A program made the position numbers and the translations under genes. From Thermicanus aegyptius DSM 12793 (lineage in GTDB: Bacteria > Bacillota > Bacilli > Thermicanales > Thermicanaceae): a DNA stretch of 64,000 nucleotides. Position 1 is the first letter of the stretch. Each line of letters starts with the position of its first letter. Shown piece by piece: positions 52,468 to 60,543 of the stretch. The stretch covers positions 565,104 through 629,103 of the forward strand of contig NZ_KI783301.1 in NCBI RefSeq assembly GCF_000510645.1, given 5' to 3'. The notes beneath the pieces were generated by a model that searched no databases, had not been told where the DNA came from, and saw nothing but the letters and a program-made list of their open reading frames with translations.

Positions 52468-53438
52468 AACGAATCGGACGATTTTTGCTGTGGGTGGGGA
52501 CGATGCTTTTTTTCTTCACGGGTTGTACTCCCTTTTATGAACTAAGGATGGAGAAAAATGAGCCGTTAACAGTAGGGCTTCTTTTGGAAGGAAATCGATT
52601 TGATCAAGGGTGGGATAGTCAAGGGTATGAAGGGCTCGTCCAGATCGAGCGGCAGCTTCACGCGAAGGTGACCTATTATGAGTTTAATAATCATGCAACC
52701 GATGAGGAGATTGTGGCACGAGCGGAGGGGATGATCCGCCAGGGATATCGGCTTCTTTTTGGGCACGGGAAGGTCTTCGAAAATGGTTTTAACCGCTTGG
52801 GGAGAAAGTATCCCGATGTCCAGTTTATCTTGATCAATGGGCAATCCTTCGCCCCCAATGTTTATTCCGTTTGCTTTTCGGGTAAATCAATGGGCTACTT
52901 TGCAGGAATTGTAGCCGGTCTGATGACCAAAACGAACCAGGTCGGCATCGTCGCGGCTTATAGGGAGATGCCGGAAGTGGAAGGGTATATGGCCGGGGTT
53001 TCAAGGGTAAACCCAAAAGCCCATGTCCTTATAGGCGAGGTAGGCAGTTGGGGAGATCGGGCCAAGGGGAGGGAGGAGGCGGTGAAGCTCTTGCAACAGG
53101 GCGCAGATGTTCTCTTTCCGGCCGGTGATGCGTTTGCCATCGAGGTGATTAATGCAGCGAGGGAAAAGCAGGCGTATGCCGTTGGATTTATTATTGATCA
53201 ATCCTTTATTGCTCGACAGACGGTTTTGGTCAGCGTCACTCAAAATGTGAAAGAGATTTACCTGGAGTTGGCAAAAGCGGCTTTACGGGGAGAGTTGAAC
53301 CAGTATCAGGGAAAGGTATACGATTTCTATAATGGAGGCCACCATTTAACGGAATTTGGGTCGATGGTCCCCGCTTCAGTGGTAGAGCGGGTAGAAGAGT
53401 ATTTAAAGGAATACCGGAAAGAATCCGGATTTAACTGA
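52464..53438 (+). CDS. Med/BMP-family lipoprotein
   Basis: 324 residues. Lipoprotein signal peptide ending in the lipobox FFTGC near residue 22. The rest is a periplasmic-binding-protein fold of the basic membrane protein (BMP) family: LTVGLLLEGNRFDQGWDSQG, then YPDVQFILINGQ, SMGYFAGIVAGLMTKTNQVG and GADVLFPAGDAFAIEVINAA. B. subtilis Med, a relative, is a regulator of competence; other BMP proteins bind nucleosides. The ATG overlaps the nhaC stop (ATGA). It may be the ligand-binding part of the sensor kinase encoded 116 nt downstream. Confidence 0.85.
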   Translation: MKRIGRFLLWVGTMLFFFTGCTPFYELRMEKNEPLTVGLLLEGNRFDQGWDSQGYEGLVQIERQLHAKVTYYEFNNHATDEEIVARAEGMIRQGYRLLFGHGKVFENGFNRLGRKYPDVQFILINGQSFAPNVYSVCFSGKSMGYFAGIVAGLMTKTNQVGIVAAYREMPEVEGYMAGVSRVNPKAHVLIGEVGSWGDRAKGREEAVKLLQQGADVLFPAGDAFAIEVINAAREKQAYAVGFIIDQSFIARQTVLVSVTQNVKEIYLELAKAALRGELNQYQGKVYDFYNGGHHLTEFGSMVPASVVERVEEYLKEYRKESGFN

Positions 53439-53554
53439 GAATAAGGCCTCGGTTTGATCGAGTTTTACGAATTGCTAAAATGAGAGAGGAGGGAGAAAAG
53501 GGAATCCAATTTAGAAGGAAATGATCCCAGGCGAAGGAAGGGTATTGAATAAGG

Positions 53555-55453
53555 ATGAAGTGGCAGGCGTTTTTTAAGCATTGGCAAAATCTATCCATTG
53601 CGAAGAAGATCATCCTAACGGTAAGCGGCCTAGTGGGAGCGACCGTAATCAGCACGGCCATTTCCGGTTATCTTTTTTTCTCTTTATCAAAAACCTATTA
53701 TCAGGTGCTGCAAGGACAAGAGACCTGGTTTGCCCAAAATGAGATTAAAAACAGTATCTATCTGCGCATAAATGCTGTCCTTCAGTATGTATCCACGGGA
53801 AATCCCGATTTTCTGCATCTCTTTGAACAGAGCAACGAGAAAGTTCACCGATTGGAGGAGTACCTCCTCACCCGGACTCAGGGAGAGGAACTGGAGGTGC
53901 TTAAGGATTTTATTGAGGAGAGCCAAGATTGGGAATTTCTCCTTTATAACAAAGTGATCCCCGTGTATCAGATGGGGAACCAGAAAGATGCTTGGTTTAC
54001 GTTAACTCATGATGGAGAAAGCCGTGCTCTTGCGCTGATCCAGTCCGTCGATCGATTTACGACGAAAAAGCAGGAGGAGATGAAAAAACTGGCGCTTGAT
54101 ACGGTTGAACAAGGGAAGAGGTATCTGTGGACCGGGATCATCCTTTCGTTGACGGCGGTTTTTGTATCCATTCTCCTCGGCTTTATTCTGATTCGTTCTC
54201 TCACCAAGCCAATTTTAGCGCTTCAAACGGCCGCCCGCCTTATGGGGAAAGATGGAGACTTTCGCCATACGGTGCCCGTCATGGGAGAGGATGAATTGGG
54301 GCAGCTCGCCCTCGCCTTTAATCGCATGGGAGAGCGCCTGAATCAGCTGATCGATCAATTAAGCACGACCAATCTTCATTTGCGGGAGGAGAGCAGAAAG
54401 GCTCAGGAAGCAAACCGCCTGAAATCGGAATTTCTGGCCAATATTTCTCATGAATTGAGGACCCCATTGAACGGAATTATCGGGTTTTCGGAAGTGCTTC
54501 ATGAAGAGATGTTTGGGCCCCTTACGGAGAAGCAAAAGGAGTATGTGGGGCACATCCAAAAAAACGGCGAGCATCTTCTTCATCTGATCAATGATCTCTT
54601 GGATCTTTCCAAGATCGAAGCAGGCAAGATGGAATTATCCCTGAAAGAAGTGGAGATTGATTCCTTTTTCCGAAACTCCCTCGTCGTCATTCAGGAAAGG
54701 GCGAAGAAGAACGGGATCACATTGGAAATGGTGAATAAGAGCAACTCATCCACCTTTTTCTTTGATCCTGTCCGGGTCACTCAGATTATGAATAACCTCC
54801 TTTCCAATGCCGTGAAATTTACGCCGGCAGGGGGAAAAATTACCGTTCGGATCGAAGAATCCCCTGATTTTTTGCAGGTTTCCGTGGAAGATACCGGAAT
54901 TGGAATCCGCGAGGATCGTCTGGAGAAGATTTTTCTCCCCTTTTATCAGGATGAAGGGCAACTGGATCGCCGATATGAGGGAACAGGGCTTGGACTTTCA
55001 TTGACGAGGAGGCTGGTGGAACTTCACGGGGGGAGCATCGTTGTAAAAAGCCGATTAGGAAGGGGGAGCCTCTTTACCTTTACGCTAAAGCGCCCCGTCA
55101 CTTCACCGGTTCGTGAATCTCCTTCTTCCCCAGGAGGGAGTAAAATATGGGTCATTGGGCCCATAACGGATCCGGATGCTATAAAAGAAATCGCGGGAGA
55201 AAGGGAAATGGTCCTCCTTCCGTATCATCTGGAGGAGAAGGAAAGGGAACGGATGGATCCTCCGGCGATGATCTTCATTACCGATAATCCCGAACTGCCC
55301 ATCTCGGAATTGGTGCGCCTCCCTTGGTTTTCGTGGAGCAGAGAGAACGGATACCCGCTCTATTTTATCCGGAGAAGGAAACTTACCATGAAAGAAAAAG
55401 GTGAATTGTTTCGATTTGTAAAGAAGATTCTCCCGCAAAAAGGGGAATCATAG
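53555..55453 (+). CDS. Sensor histidine kinase with HAMP and degenerate receiver-like tail
   Basis: 632 residues. Two membrane segments (about 19-43 and 190-214) bound an external helical domain of CHASE3-like length. HAMP follows (SLTKPILALQTAARLMGKDG), then HisKA with FLANISHELRTPLNGIIGFS (His near residue 308), and HATPase with NNLLSNAVKFTPAGG, DTGIGIREDR and GTGLGLSLTRRLVE. The last 105 residues (KIWVIGPITDPDAIKEIAGE onward) look like a receiver domain that lost its acidic pocket and phospho-Asp. No obvious hybrid phosphotransfer is possible there. The start has AAGGAAGGG some 15 nt upstream. Confidence 0.85.
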   Translation: MKWQAFFKHWQNLSIAKKIILTVSGLVGATVISTAISGYLFFSLSKTYYQVLQGQETWFAQNEIKNSIYLRINAVLQYVSTGNPDFLHLFEQSNEKVHRLEEYLLTRTQGEELEVLKDFIEESQDWEFLLYNKVIPVYQMGNQKDAWFTLTHDGESRALALIQSVDRFTTKKQEEMKKLALDTVEQGKRYLWTGIILSLTAVFVSILLGFILIRSLTKPILALQTAARLMGKDGDFRHTVPVMGEDELGQLALAFNRMGERLNQLIDQLSTTNLHLREESRKAQEANRLKSEFLANISHELRTPLNGIIGFSEVLHEEMFGPLTEKQKEYVGHIQKNGEHLLHLINDLLDLSKIEAGKMELSLKEVEIDSFFRNSLVVIQERAKKNGITLEMVNKSNSSTFFFDPVRVTQIMNNLLSNAVKFTPAGGKITVRIEESPDFLQVSVEDTGIGIREDRLEKIFLPFYQDEGQLDRRYEGTGLGLSLTRRLVELHGGSIVVKSRLGRGSLFTFTLKRPVTSPVRESPSSPGGSKIWVIGPITDPDAIKEIAGEREMVLLPYHLEEKERERMDPPAMIFITDNPELPISELVRLPWFSWSRENGYPLYFIRRRKLTMKEKGELFRFVKKILPQKGES

Positions 55454-55487
55454 CTTGATAGAAGTTTAGACCGATGGGGGGATGGCC

Positions 55488-55856
55488 ATGTCAAAAGCAA
55501 AGATCCTGCTGGTGGAGGATAATGAGACGAATCTCCTTTTCTTTAGCGACCTGCTGCGAACGAAGGGATATGAGGTGGTAACGGCCAAGAGTGGTTATGA
55601 GGCTTTTGAATGGTTGGAACAGTTTCGGCCTGACCTTATCCTTTTAGATATGCATCTGCCTGAGATGGATGGGTTAAGCATCGTCAGAGCCATTCGCTCC
55701 TCCGATGAGATGGCAGGCGTAAAGGTGGTTGCCTTATCCGCCCTTTCGATGGAGTCCGATATAGAAGCGGCTTATCAGGCAGGTTGTGATGGGTACATCA
55801 CCAAACCGGTTGGGATGAAGGAGTTCCTGCAAAAAATGGAAAGCTATCTGAGATAA
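55488..55856 (+). CDS. Stand-alone receiver (CheY/Spo0F-like) protein
   Basis: 122 residues, only a receiver domain. The acidic pair is in ILLVEDNETN, the phospho-Asp in LILLDMHLPEMDG near residue 52, the Thr/Ser at ALSALS and the Lys in YITKPVGMKEF. No output domain, so it must pass the signal by protein contact or phosphorelay. GGGGGGATGG precedes the ATG at 55488 (another ATG at 55482 is too close to the site). It follows the kinase by 34 nt and is its likely target. Confidence 0.9.
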   Translation: MSKAKILLVEDNETNLLFFSDLLRTKGYEVVTAKSGYEAFEWLEQFRPDLILLDMHLPEMDGLSIVRAIRSSDEMAGVKVVALSALSMESDIEAAYQAGCDGYITKPVGMKEFLQKMESYLR

Positions 55857-55870
55857 CTTTTGCCTCTGCG

Positions 55871-57310
55871 CTAAAACCATCGGAGACCCTTGGGATAGTG
55901 GTTTTTTATGAGATGAGAGGTTCCTTTTCCCCAACCAAGGGGGAAGCCATCCACCTGGATACTTACCCATCCTTCCTTTATTTCCTGTTCGAAGGGAAGG
56001 GTTTCCCCACGAAGATACCGGAAGATTTCCTCCCTTGACGCCGGATAGGAGAGGCGATTTTTATAAGCGTCCCCAGGGAGAGCAAGACTCAGTGCATGGG
56101 ACGGAACAAATCGATTCTTCCTAAGCTCTCCCAGATGAAGCCCGGCTCTCAGCGTACGGACCCCCTTCAGGGATAACGCAGGTGTAGGGAGAAGGTAAAG
56201 GTGCTCGCCAAATAGAAAAAGCCGGTCTTCAGGGAAATGGCTCCATGTAGGTTCGATCGATTCATGTAAAAATTGACGAAAGAGCAGAAGAGCTTCGTTG
56301 GGGAGTCTTCCTCTTCTCCTATTTTCCATGTTTGAAAAGGAGACTTCTTCCTCCATCGGCTTCTGCAAAAACGCGATAAAATGCCCCTCTCCAGGAAGGA
56401 GATGCGGCCAGAGGCGGGTTATCCCATGAAATGCATGGGACTTTTCCACCCCGTGGGACGGGGAAGACTCTCTTTTTTCTGCGCCTTGTTCTCCTTGGAG
56501 GGGAAACCGGGGACGAAACCCATCCATCCTGGGGATGGGGAGGAGTTCCCAGGATGGATGGTGGGAGAGAAAGCGGTCGATCACCCTCTCATTCTCCTCC
56601 AGATTAAAGGTGCAGGTAGAATAGATCAGTTTTCCGCCCGGTTTTACCAGCAAGGCGGCCTCCGCCAAGATTTCCTCCTGCCGTAAGGCGCAGATTTTCA
56701 CCCGCTCATCGGACCATTCCTTTCGGCTCTCTTCTTCCTTCCGGAACATGCCCTCTCCGGAACAGGGAGCATCCAGAATCACCTTGTCAAATCGCCCCGG
56801 CCATTTCTCCCTTAACTCCCTTGGAGAGTGGTTTACAACCATGGCATTGGTGATTCCCAAACGCTCGATATTTTCGGATAATGCTTTAGCCCGAACGGGA
56901 TGGATCTCGTTCGCGACGAGCAATCCTTCATTCTTCATCCGGACGGCGGCCTGTGTCGCTTTCCCTCCCGGGGCTGCCGAAAGATCCAAAATCCAGTCTC
57001 CCGGTTTGGGATCGAGAATGGAGACGACCGCCATTGCGCTTGGCTCTTGAAGGTAGTATAATCCTGCAGCATGGTAGGGATGTTTTCCCGGACGTGCCTC
57101 TCCGGTATAGTAAAATCCTTCCGGTGCCCAGGGAATGGGCGAGAGGGAGAAGGGGCAGATCCTTTGAAATTCCTTGGGTTCGATTTTTAACGAATTTACG
57201 CGCAGCCCCCTCAAAGGAGGTTCCTTATAGCTATTGAGAAAATCCTCATATTCGTTTCCTAACAGCACTTTCATTCGTTCAAGAAATCGAGGGGGGAGAG
57301 ACTCATGCAT
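55871..57310 (-). CDS. rsmF: 16S rRNA (cytosine-C5) methyltransferase, RsmF-like
   Basis: 479 residues, NOL1/NOP2/Sun family. SAM motif I is LDLSAAPGGKATQAA; motif IV DAPCSGEGMFRKEE and motif VI YSTCTFNLEENE carry the catalytic and release cysteines. The C-terminal 170 residues contain an RsmF/YebU-like PUA-type region ending LPLGWGKGTSHLIKNHYPKG. The length matches the RsmF group of Firmicutes. GGAGCG precedes the ATG. It is divergent from yqgQ. Confidence 0.88.
   Translation of the reverse strand: MHESLPPRFLERMKVLLGNEYEDFLNSYKEPPLRGLRVNSLKIEPKEFQRICPFSLSPIPWAPEGFYYTGEARPGKHPYHAAGLYYLQEPSAMAVVSILDPKPGDWILDLSAAPGGKATQAAVRMKNEGLLVANEIHPVRAKALSENIERLGITNAMVVNHSPRELREKWPGRFDKVILDAPCSGEGMFRKEEESRKEWSDERVKICALRQEEILAEAALLVKPGGKLIYSTCTFNLEENERVIDRFLSHHPSWELLPIPRMDGFRPRFPLQGEQGAEKRESSPSHGVEKSHAFHGITRLWPHLLPGEGHFIAFLQKPMEEEVSFSNMENRRRGRLPNEALLLFRQFLHESIEPTWSHFPEDRLFLFGEHLYLLPTPALSLKGVRTLRAGLHLGELRKNRFVPSHALSLALPGDAYKNRLSYPASREEIFRYLRGETLPFEQEIKEGWVSIQVDGFPLGWGKGTSHLIKNHYPKGLRWF
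55873..55907. terminator. Bidirectional terminator-like hairpin
   Basis: AAAACCA (55873-55879) pairs with TGGTTTT (55899-55905), with an inner CCC/GGG pair; T runs follow on the plus strand. It overlaps the last codons of the convergent methyltransferase gene. Confidence 0.65.
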
Positions 57311-57345
57311 GTCGATCGCTCCTTAAAAATAATGGAGGGATATCA

Positions 57346-57552
57346 ATGGAAATCAGGAATATGGTGGATGTGCGGAAGTTTCTTGGACGGTACGGGTATT
57401 TTATTTATACCGGAGATCCGTTAGGGGATCTGGAGATGATCAAGGATGAAGTAAAGGAAATGTTCCAAGCCCATATCCTTGACAAAGAGGATTATATACG
57501 GCTCATGAAGGTGATCGCAAGGGAAGAAGAAGCATTAAAGAAAAATCGGTGA
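57346..57552 (+). CDS. yqgQ: YqgQ-family small protein
   Basis: 68 residues. The conserved YqgQ pattern VRKFLGRYGYFIYTGDPLGD, then LEMIKDEVKEMFQAHILDKE and YIRLMKVIAREE, is clear. The family is widespread in Bacilli, often near glucokinase genes; its function is not settled. GGAGGG precedes the ATG. It overlaps the region where the next frame opens, so they are probably co-transcribed. Confidence 0.9.
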   Translation: MEIRNMVDVRKFLGRYGYFIYTGDPLGDLEMIKDEVKEMFQAHILDKEDYIRLMKVIAREEEALKKNR

Positions 57553-57569
57553 AAGGAAGAAAGGAACGA

Positions 57570-57845
57570 TTGACAAAAAGCCATGGAGACGGTAAGATGA
57601 TTGAAGTTAAAAAGAGCGGAAGCTCAAGTAGGGTGGGGGAAAACATCGTGTTACAAGTGGACATCCGGATTAAATTAAAAGAATGTTTGGGTGGCCGAAT
57701 TGAAGTTACCACGAAAGACAAAGGCCGCATTACAGGTGTCCTGGAATGGCTTAGTCCTGATCAACAAATGGCTGAAATCCGATTGAACAACGGAGAGATT
57801 CGAACGGTTTGCGATACGGAGATCGTGGGTATACGCCCCATTTAA
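57570..57845 (+). CDS. Small beta-rich protein, possible Sm-like fold
   Basis: About 91 residues. The core pattern CLGGRIEVTTKDKGRITGVL, then EWLSPDQQMAEIRLNN and TEIVGIRPI, reads like five short beta strands with the order of LSm/Hfq-type barrels; this is a pattern impression only. The start is uncertain: TTG at 57570 has AAAGGAACG upstream, and GTG 57549 or ATG 57597 are in frame. It directly follows yqgQ and ends in a strong terminator. Confidence 0.6.
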   Translation: MTKSHGDGKMIEVKKSGSSSRVGENIVLQVDIRIKLKECLGGRIEVTTKDKGRITGVLEWLSPDQQMAEIRLNNGEIRTVCDTEIVGIRPI

Positions 57846-57891
57846 AGGGGATAGCCTTTCCAAACCGGGTCAGATTGAAATAAAGGCCTCT

Positions 57892-57917
57892 TTCCACAGG
57901 TTGGAATGAGGCCTTTT
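57892..57917. terminator. Bidirectional intrinsic terminator
   Basis: AAAGGCCTC (57892-57900) pairs with GAGGCCTTT (57908-57916), and an inner TTCCA/TGGAA extension is possible; T runs lie on both strands. It serves the yqgQ unit and the convergent redoxin gene. Confidence 0.8.
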
Positions 57918-57949
57918 ATTTATGCATTCCCTGGGAGAGGGCGGGAATA

Positions 57950-58603
57950 TTACTGAACGACGGCGAGGATCTTTTGGAGGATCACCTGCTCCGGCACCGC
58001 TCCTTCCTGTTCTTCGGCCCCGTCGTTGATCACGGTTTTTGGAACCCCGTAGACACTATACCGATTGGAGAGTTCGGGAAACTCGGTTGCTTCCACCATA
58101 TCCGCTTTAATCTTGGGATGGACCATCGCCATGAAATGTGCCACCCGTACCGCCCGGGGACAATAGGGACAGGTGGGTGTAACAAATACCTGCAGATGGA
58201 CATCCTTATCTAATCCTTGGAGAGCTTCGACGGTTTTGGCGGAAAGTCCGGTGGTTCCATTGGAGATGTCGATGATGTCTTCGATCAGGGTGGTAAATTC
58301 ATACCCGGAAGGGATGCCGTAAAACCGTACTCCTGTATCGGTTCCGTCTTCCTTTACGAAAAGGATTGCCGGCGCTTTATCCACTCCATACTTTTTGGCT
58401 TCCTCCTGATGTTCTTCCCGATCCCATGCGGTTACCTTCAACCGGTCCGTCAGTTCCGCTAATTCCTCCAATATCTGCTTCGTCACATTTCCGTATTCGG
58501 CATTTTCCAGTTGACTATGGAAGAAGAGAATGTGAGTTGTTCCATTCATCTTCTCAAACATCTCGCGGATGGTGCCTTTGTCTTTTTCAGCGATTATTCC
58601 CAT
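57950..58603 (-). CDS. PDO-like tandem thioredoxin-fold protein
   Basis: 217 residues, two thioredoxin folds in tandem as in the protein disulfide oxidoreductases of thermophiles. The C-terminal fold has the active site TPTCPYCPRAVRVAH near residue 147 and the cis-Pro in YGVPKTVIND. The N-terminal fold has lost its CxxC; the equivalent place is FFHSQLENAEYGN. So only one redox centre remains. AGGAGTGAG precedes the ATG at 58603. A CsoR/CstR-like palindrome lies 26-41 nt upstream of the start. Confidence 0.82.
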   Translation of the reverse strand: MGIIAEKDKGTIREMFEKMNGTTHILFFHSQLENAEYGNVTKQILEELAELTDRLKVTAWDREEHQEEAKKYGVDKAPAILFVKEDGTDTGVRFYGIPSGYEFTTLIEDIIDISNGTTGLSAKTVEALQGLDKDVHLQVFVTPTCPYCPRAVRVAHFMAMVHPKIKADMVEATEFPELSNRYSVYGVPKTVINDGAEEQEGAVPEQVILQKILAVVQ

Positions 58604-58628
58604 CAATACTCACTCCTATCTAAAACGT

Positions 58629-58644
58629 ATACCCCTAAAGGTAT
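58629..58644 (-). promoter_or_regulatory. Candidate CsoR/CstR-type operator
   Basis: ATACC-CCTAAA-GGTAT is a dyad of the kind bound by CsoR-family repressors (ATACC...GGTAT with G/C-rich centre). A GATAAT -10-like box (minus strand, 58657-58652) is adjacent. It lies just before the PDO-like redoxin gene, so a copper or persulfide signal is possible. Tentative. Confidence 0.4.
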
Positions 58645-58843
58645 CTCACGATTATCATACCATAAGAGGGTGTGAAATAGCAAATTTTTTTGTAGAAGTT
58701 TCGAAACACGTCATGATTTTGTGATACTCACTTCATCATGGATCGGGAGGATTATGAGGCGGCAAAAAACATTTACCCCTTGCAGTAAAACGGATAGATC
58801 GGAACGCGTTGGAACAAATTCATCAAGACGTCTAGACATCTGC

Positions 58844-58889
58844 AAAAAAAAAGGGCCCTTCCGAATGCAAACATCAGAGGAGGGCTCCC
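58844..58889 (-). terminator. Terminator of the PCYCGC lipoprotein gene
   Basis: On the minus strand a G/C-rich imperfect stem (GGG-CCCTCC with GGAAGGG-CCC, small bulges) is followed by nine Ts (58852-58844). Confidence 0.55.
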
Positions 58890-58929
58890 TCTTTTGATGA
58901 GGGTCGATTCGGTTGGGATTAAAATGGGT

Positions 58930-59421
58930 TTAGGGCATAGGCGTCGGTGTGGGTTTTGCGTAATTTCCATTGCCATAGGTGGTATCGACCCAGTTTCGAA
59001 TCTCCTTGACGGTAAGGCCTTCCTTTTTCTTCGTGATGGATTGGACGGCGATTTCAAGACAGGTGTTGCAACGTGTGGCATGATCATCCCAAGTAACGGA
59101 GCCGTCCGCTGCAATCTCCTTATAAAAGCACTGGGCGTTATTCAGGTGACCGGCGCTTTCGGCACACCCACAATAACAAGGGATCCACCGAAGTAAATCC
59201 TGGTTTTGCGCCGCTGCCAGGTAAATCGTTTTCATCGGTTCATCCTGCTTGCTCATAAAAAGAGGAAGTTCATCTTTTGAAGCCGTTCTCTCCTGCCGAT
59301 CCCCATTGGGTAGCACCTGAGCCTCTCCGATCCCCAACGTTCTTTGCGGCGGATCGTTTTGACCACAAGCCGCCAGTAAAAGAAGAGCCAATAGGCTGAA
59401 CAGTGCAATGATTTTCCTCAT
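58930..59421 (-). CDS. PCYCGC-motif lipoprotein
   Basis: 163 residues. Lipoprotein signal peptide MRKIIALFSLLALLLLAAC with lipobox LAAC. The mature chain carries WIPCYCGCAESAGH, then NAQCFYKE and TRCNTCLEIA, six cysteines in the fixed pattern of the PCYCGC family of Bacillota. The cysteines suggest metal or redox binding at the outer membrane face; the exact role is not known to me. GAAAGGAGAAAAGG precedes the ATG at 59421; the frame upstream is not coding. Confidence 0.85.
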   Translation of the reverse strand: MRKIIALFSLLALLLLAACGQNDPPQRTLGIGEAQVLPNGDRQERTASKDELPLFMSKQDEPMKTIYLAAAQNQDLLRWIPCYCGCAESAGHLNNAQCFYKEIAADGSVTWDDHATRCNTCLEIAVQSITKKKEGLTVKEIRNWVDTTYGNGNYAKPTPTPMP

Positions 59422-59693
59422 TCCTTTTCTCCTTTCCATCCGGCAAAAAGTAGTATAACATATTCTTCTCATTCCTTCATAGCGGAGGCCCCTCAAAATT
59501 CTTTAAAAAGAATTGATCTTTCCTAACGAAATGGTGTATTGTTTTCCATAGAAAAGAAAGAAGCGATTTTTCCATTTGTTTTACCTCCTGTCGATGGGAG
59601 GTTTCCTCCGTTTGTTCCCCTTTGTCCTGCGGGAATGAGAGGAAATCGATTCATGACAAAAAAGATGATCTTATGGGCGAGGAGATGGGAAGA

Positions 59694-60398
59694 TTGTCGA
59701 TCTTAAAAAATGATTGGGCTCAATATTTGCAAGAGGAATTCCACCAATCGTATTATCTCGCATTACGGCAATTCCTCATCCACGAATATACGCATTATAC
59801 CATTTATCCCGATATGTATGAAATATATGAAGCACTGCACAGGACTCCATACCATAAGACGAAGGTGGTCATCTTAGGGCAGGACCCGTACCATCAACCG
59901 GGTCAAGCCCATGGCCTCAGCTTTTCCGTAAAGCCGGGGGTTACTCCTCCTCCTTCTCTTTTAAATATCTATAAGGAACTAAGAGATGATCTTGGCGTCA
60001 TTCCGCCGGAGCATGGATACTTAGGAAGTTGGGCGGAACAAGGCGTGTTGCTCTTAAATTCCGTCCTCACCGTTCGTAGAGGGATGCCTAATTCTCATCG
60101 GGGAAAGGGATGGGAGAAGTTTACCGATCGGATTATCCAAATCCTTGGTGAACGGGAGGAGCCCACCGTCTTTATCCTGTGGGGAAAATATGCCCAAGAA
60201 AAAGGATCCCTCATTACCGGAAAGGGGCACTTAATCATTTCATCCCCACATCCCAGTCCCTATTCTGCCCATCGAGGTTTTTTTGGCAGCCGCCCTTTTT
60301 CGCGGGCGAATCAATTTTTAAAGAGCCATGGGCGTGGGGAGATTGATTGGTCCCTTCCCATTCTGCCCACGTACGAACGAACGGGAAGAAAATCTTGA
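59694..60398 (+). CDS. ung: Uracil-DNA glycosylase, family 1
   Basis: 234 residues. Removes uracil from DNA. The water-activating motif [18 protein letters not shown] is near residue 65, the Phe wall/Ser region [13 protein letters not shown] and the C-terminal [18 protein letters not shown] with the leucine-loop-type DNA intercalation site. I choose the TTG at 59694, 9 nt after GAGGAG, which gives the normal N-terminus; ATG 59685 would be too close to that site. A hairpin ACCTCC/GGAGGT lies 95 nt upstream (59583-59602). Confidence 0.92.
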   Translation: MSILKNDWAQYLQEEFHQSYYLALRQFLIHEYTHYTIYPDMYEIYEALHRTPYHKTKVVILGQDPYHQPGQAHGLSFSVKPGVTPPPSLLNIYKELRDDLGVIPPEHGYLGSWAEQGVLLLNSVLTVRRGMPNSHRGKGWEKFTDRIIQILGEREEPTVFILWGKYAQEKGSLITGKGHLIISSPHPSPYSAHRGFFGSRPFSRANQFLKSHGRGEIDWSLPILPTYERTGRKS

Positions 60399-60543
60399 TG
60401 TTTCCCTCCAGGCAATCAAAAGGGGGAATCCTTTTCCTCGAGAAGATGGTGGAGTTTGACGCCTACAGATGGCCATTGAGGGGAACCTAGAACTAGATGA
60501 TCCAATCGGTGCACGAAACGAGTTACGAAAGGAGAAGAATCAA

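Larger units (their letters stand above)
58604..58929. other. Intergenic region between PDO-like and PCYCGC genes
   Basis: 326 nt. Holds the redoxin promoter region with the ATACC/GGTAT dyad at 58629-58644, AT-rich filler, and the minus-strand terminator of the PCYCGC gene at 58844-58889. No gene is seen. Confidence 0.6.
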
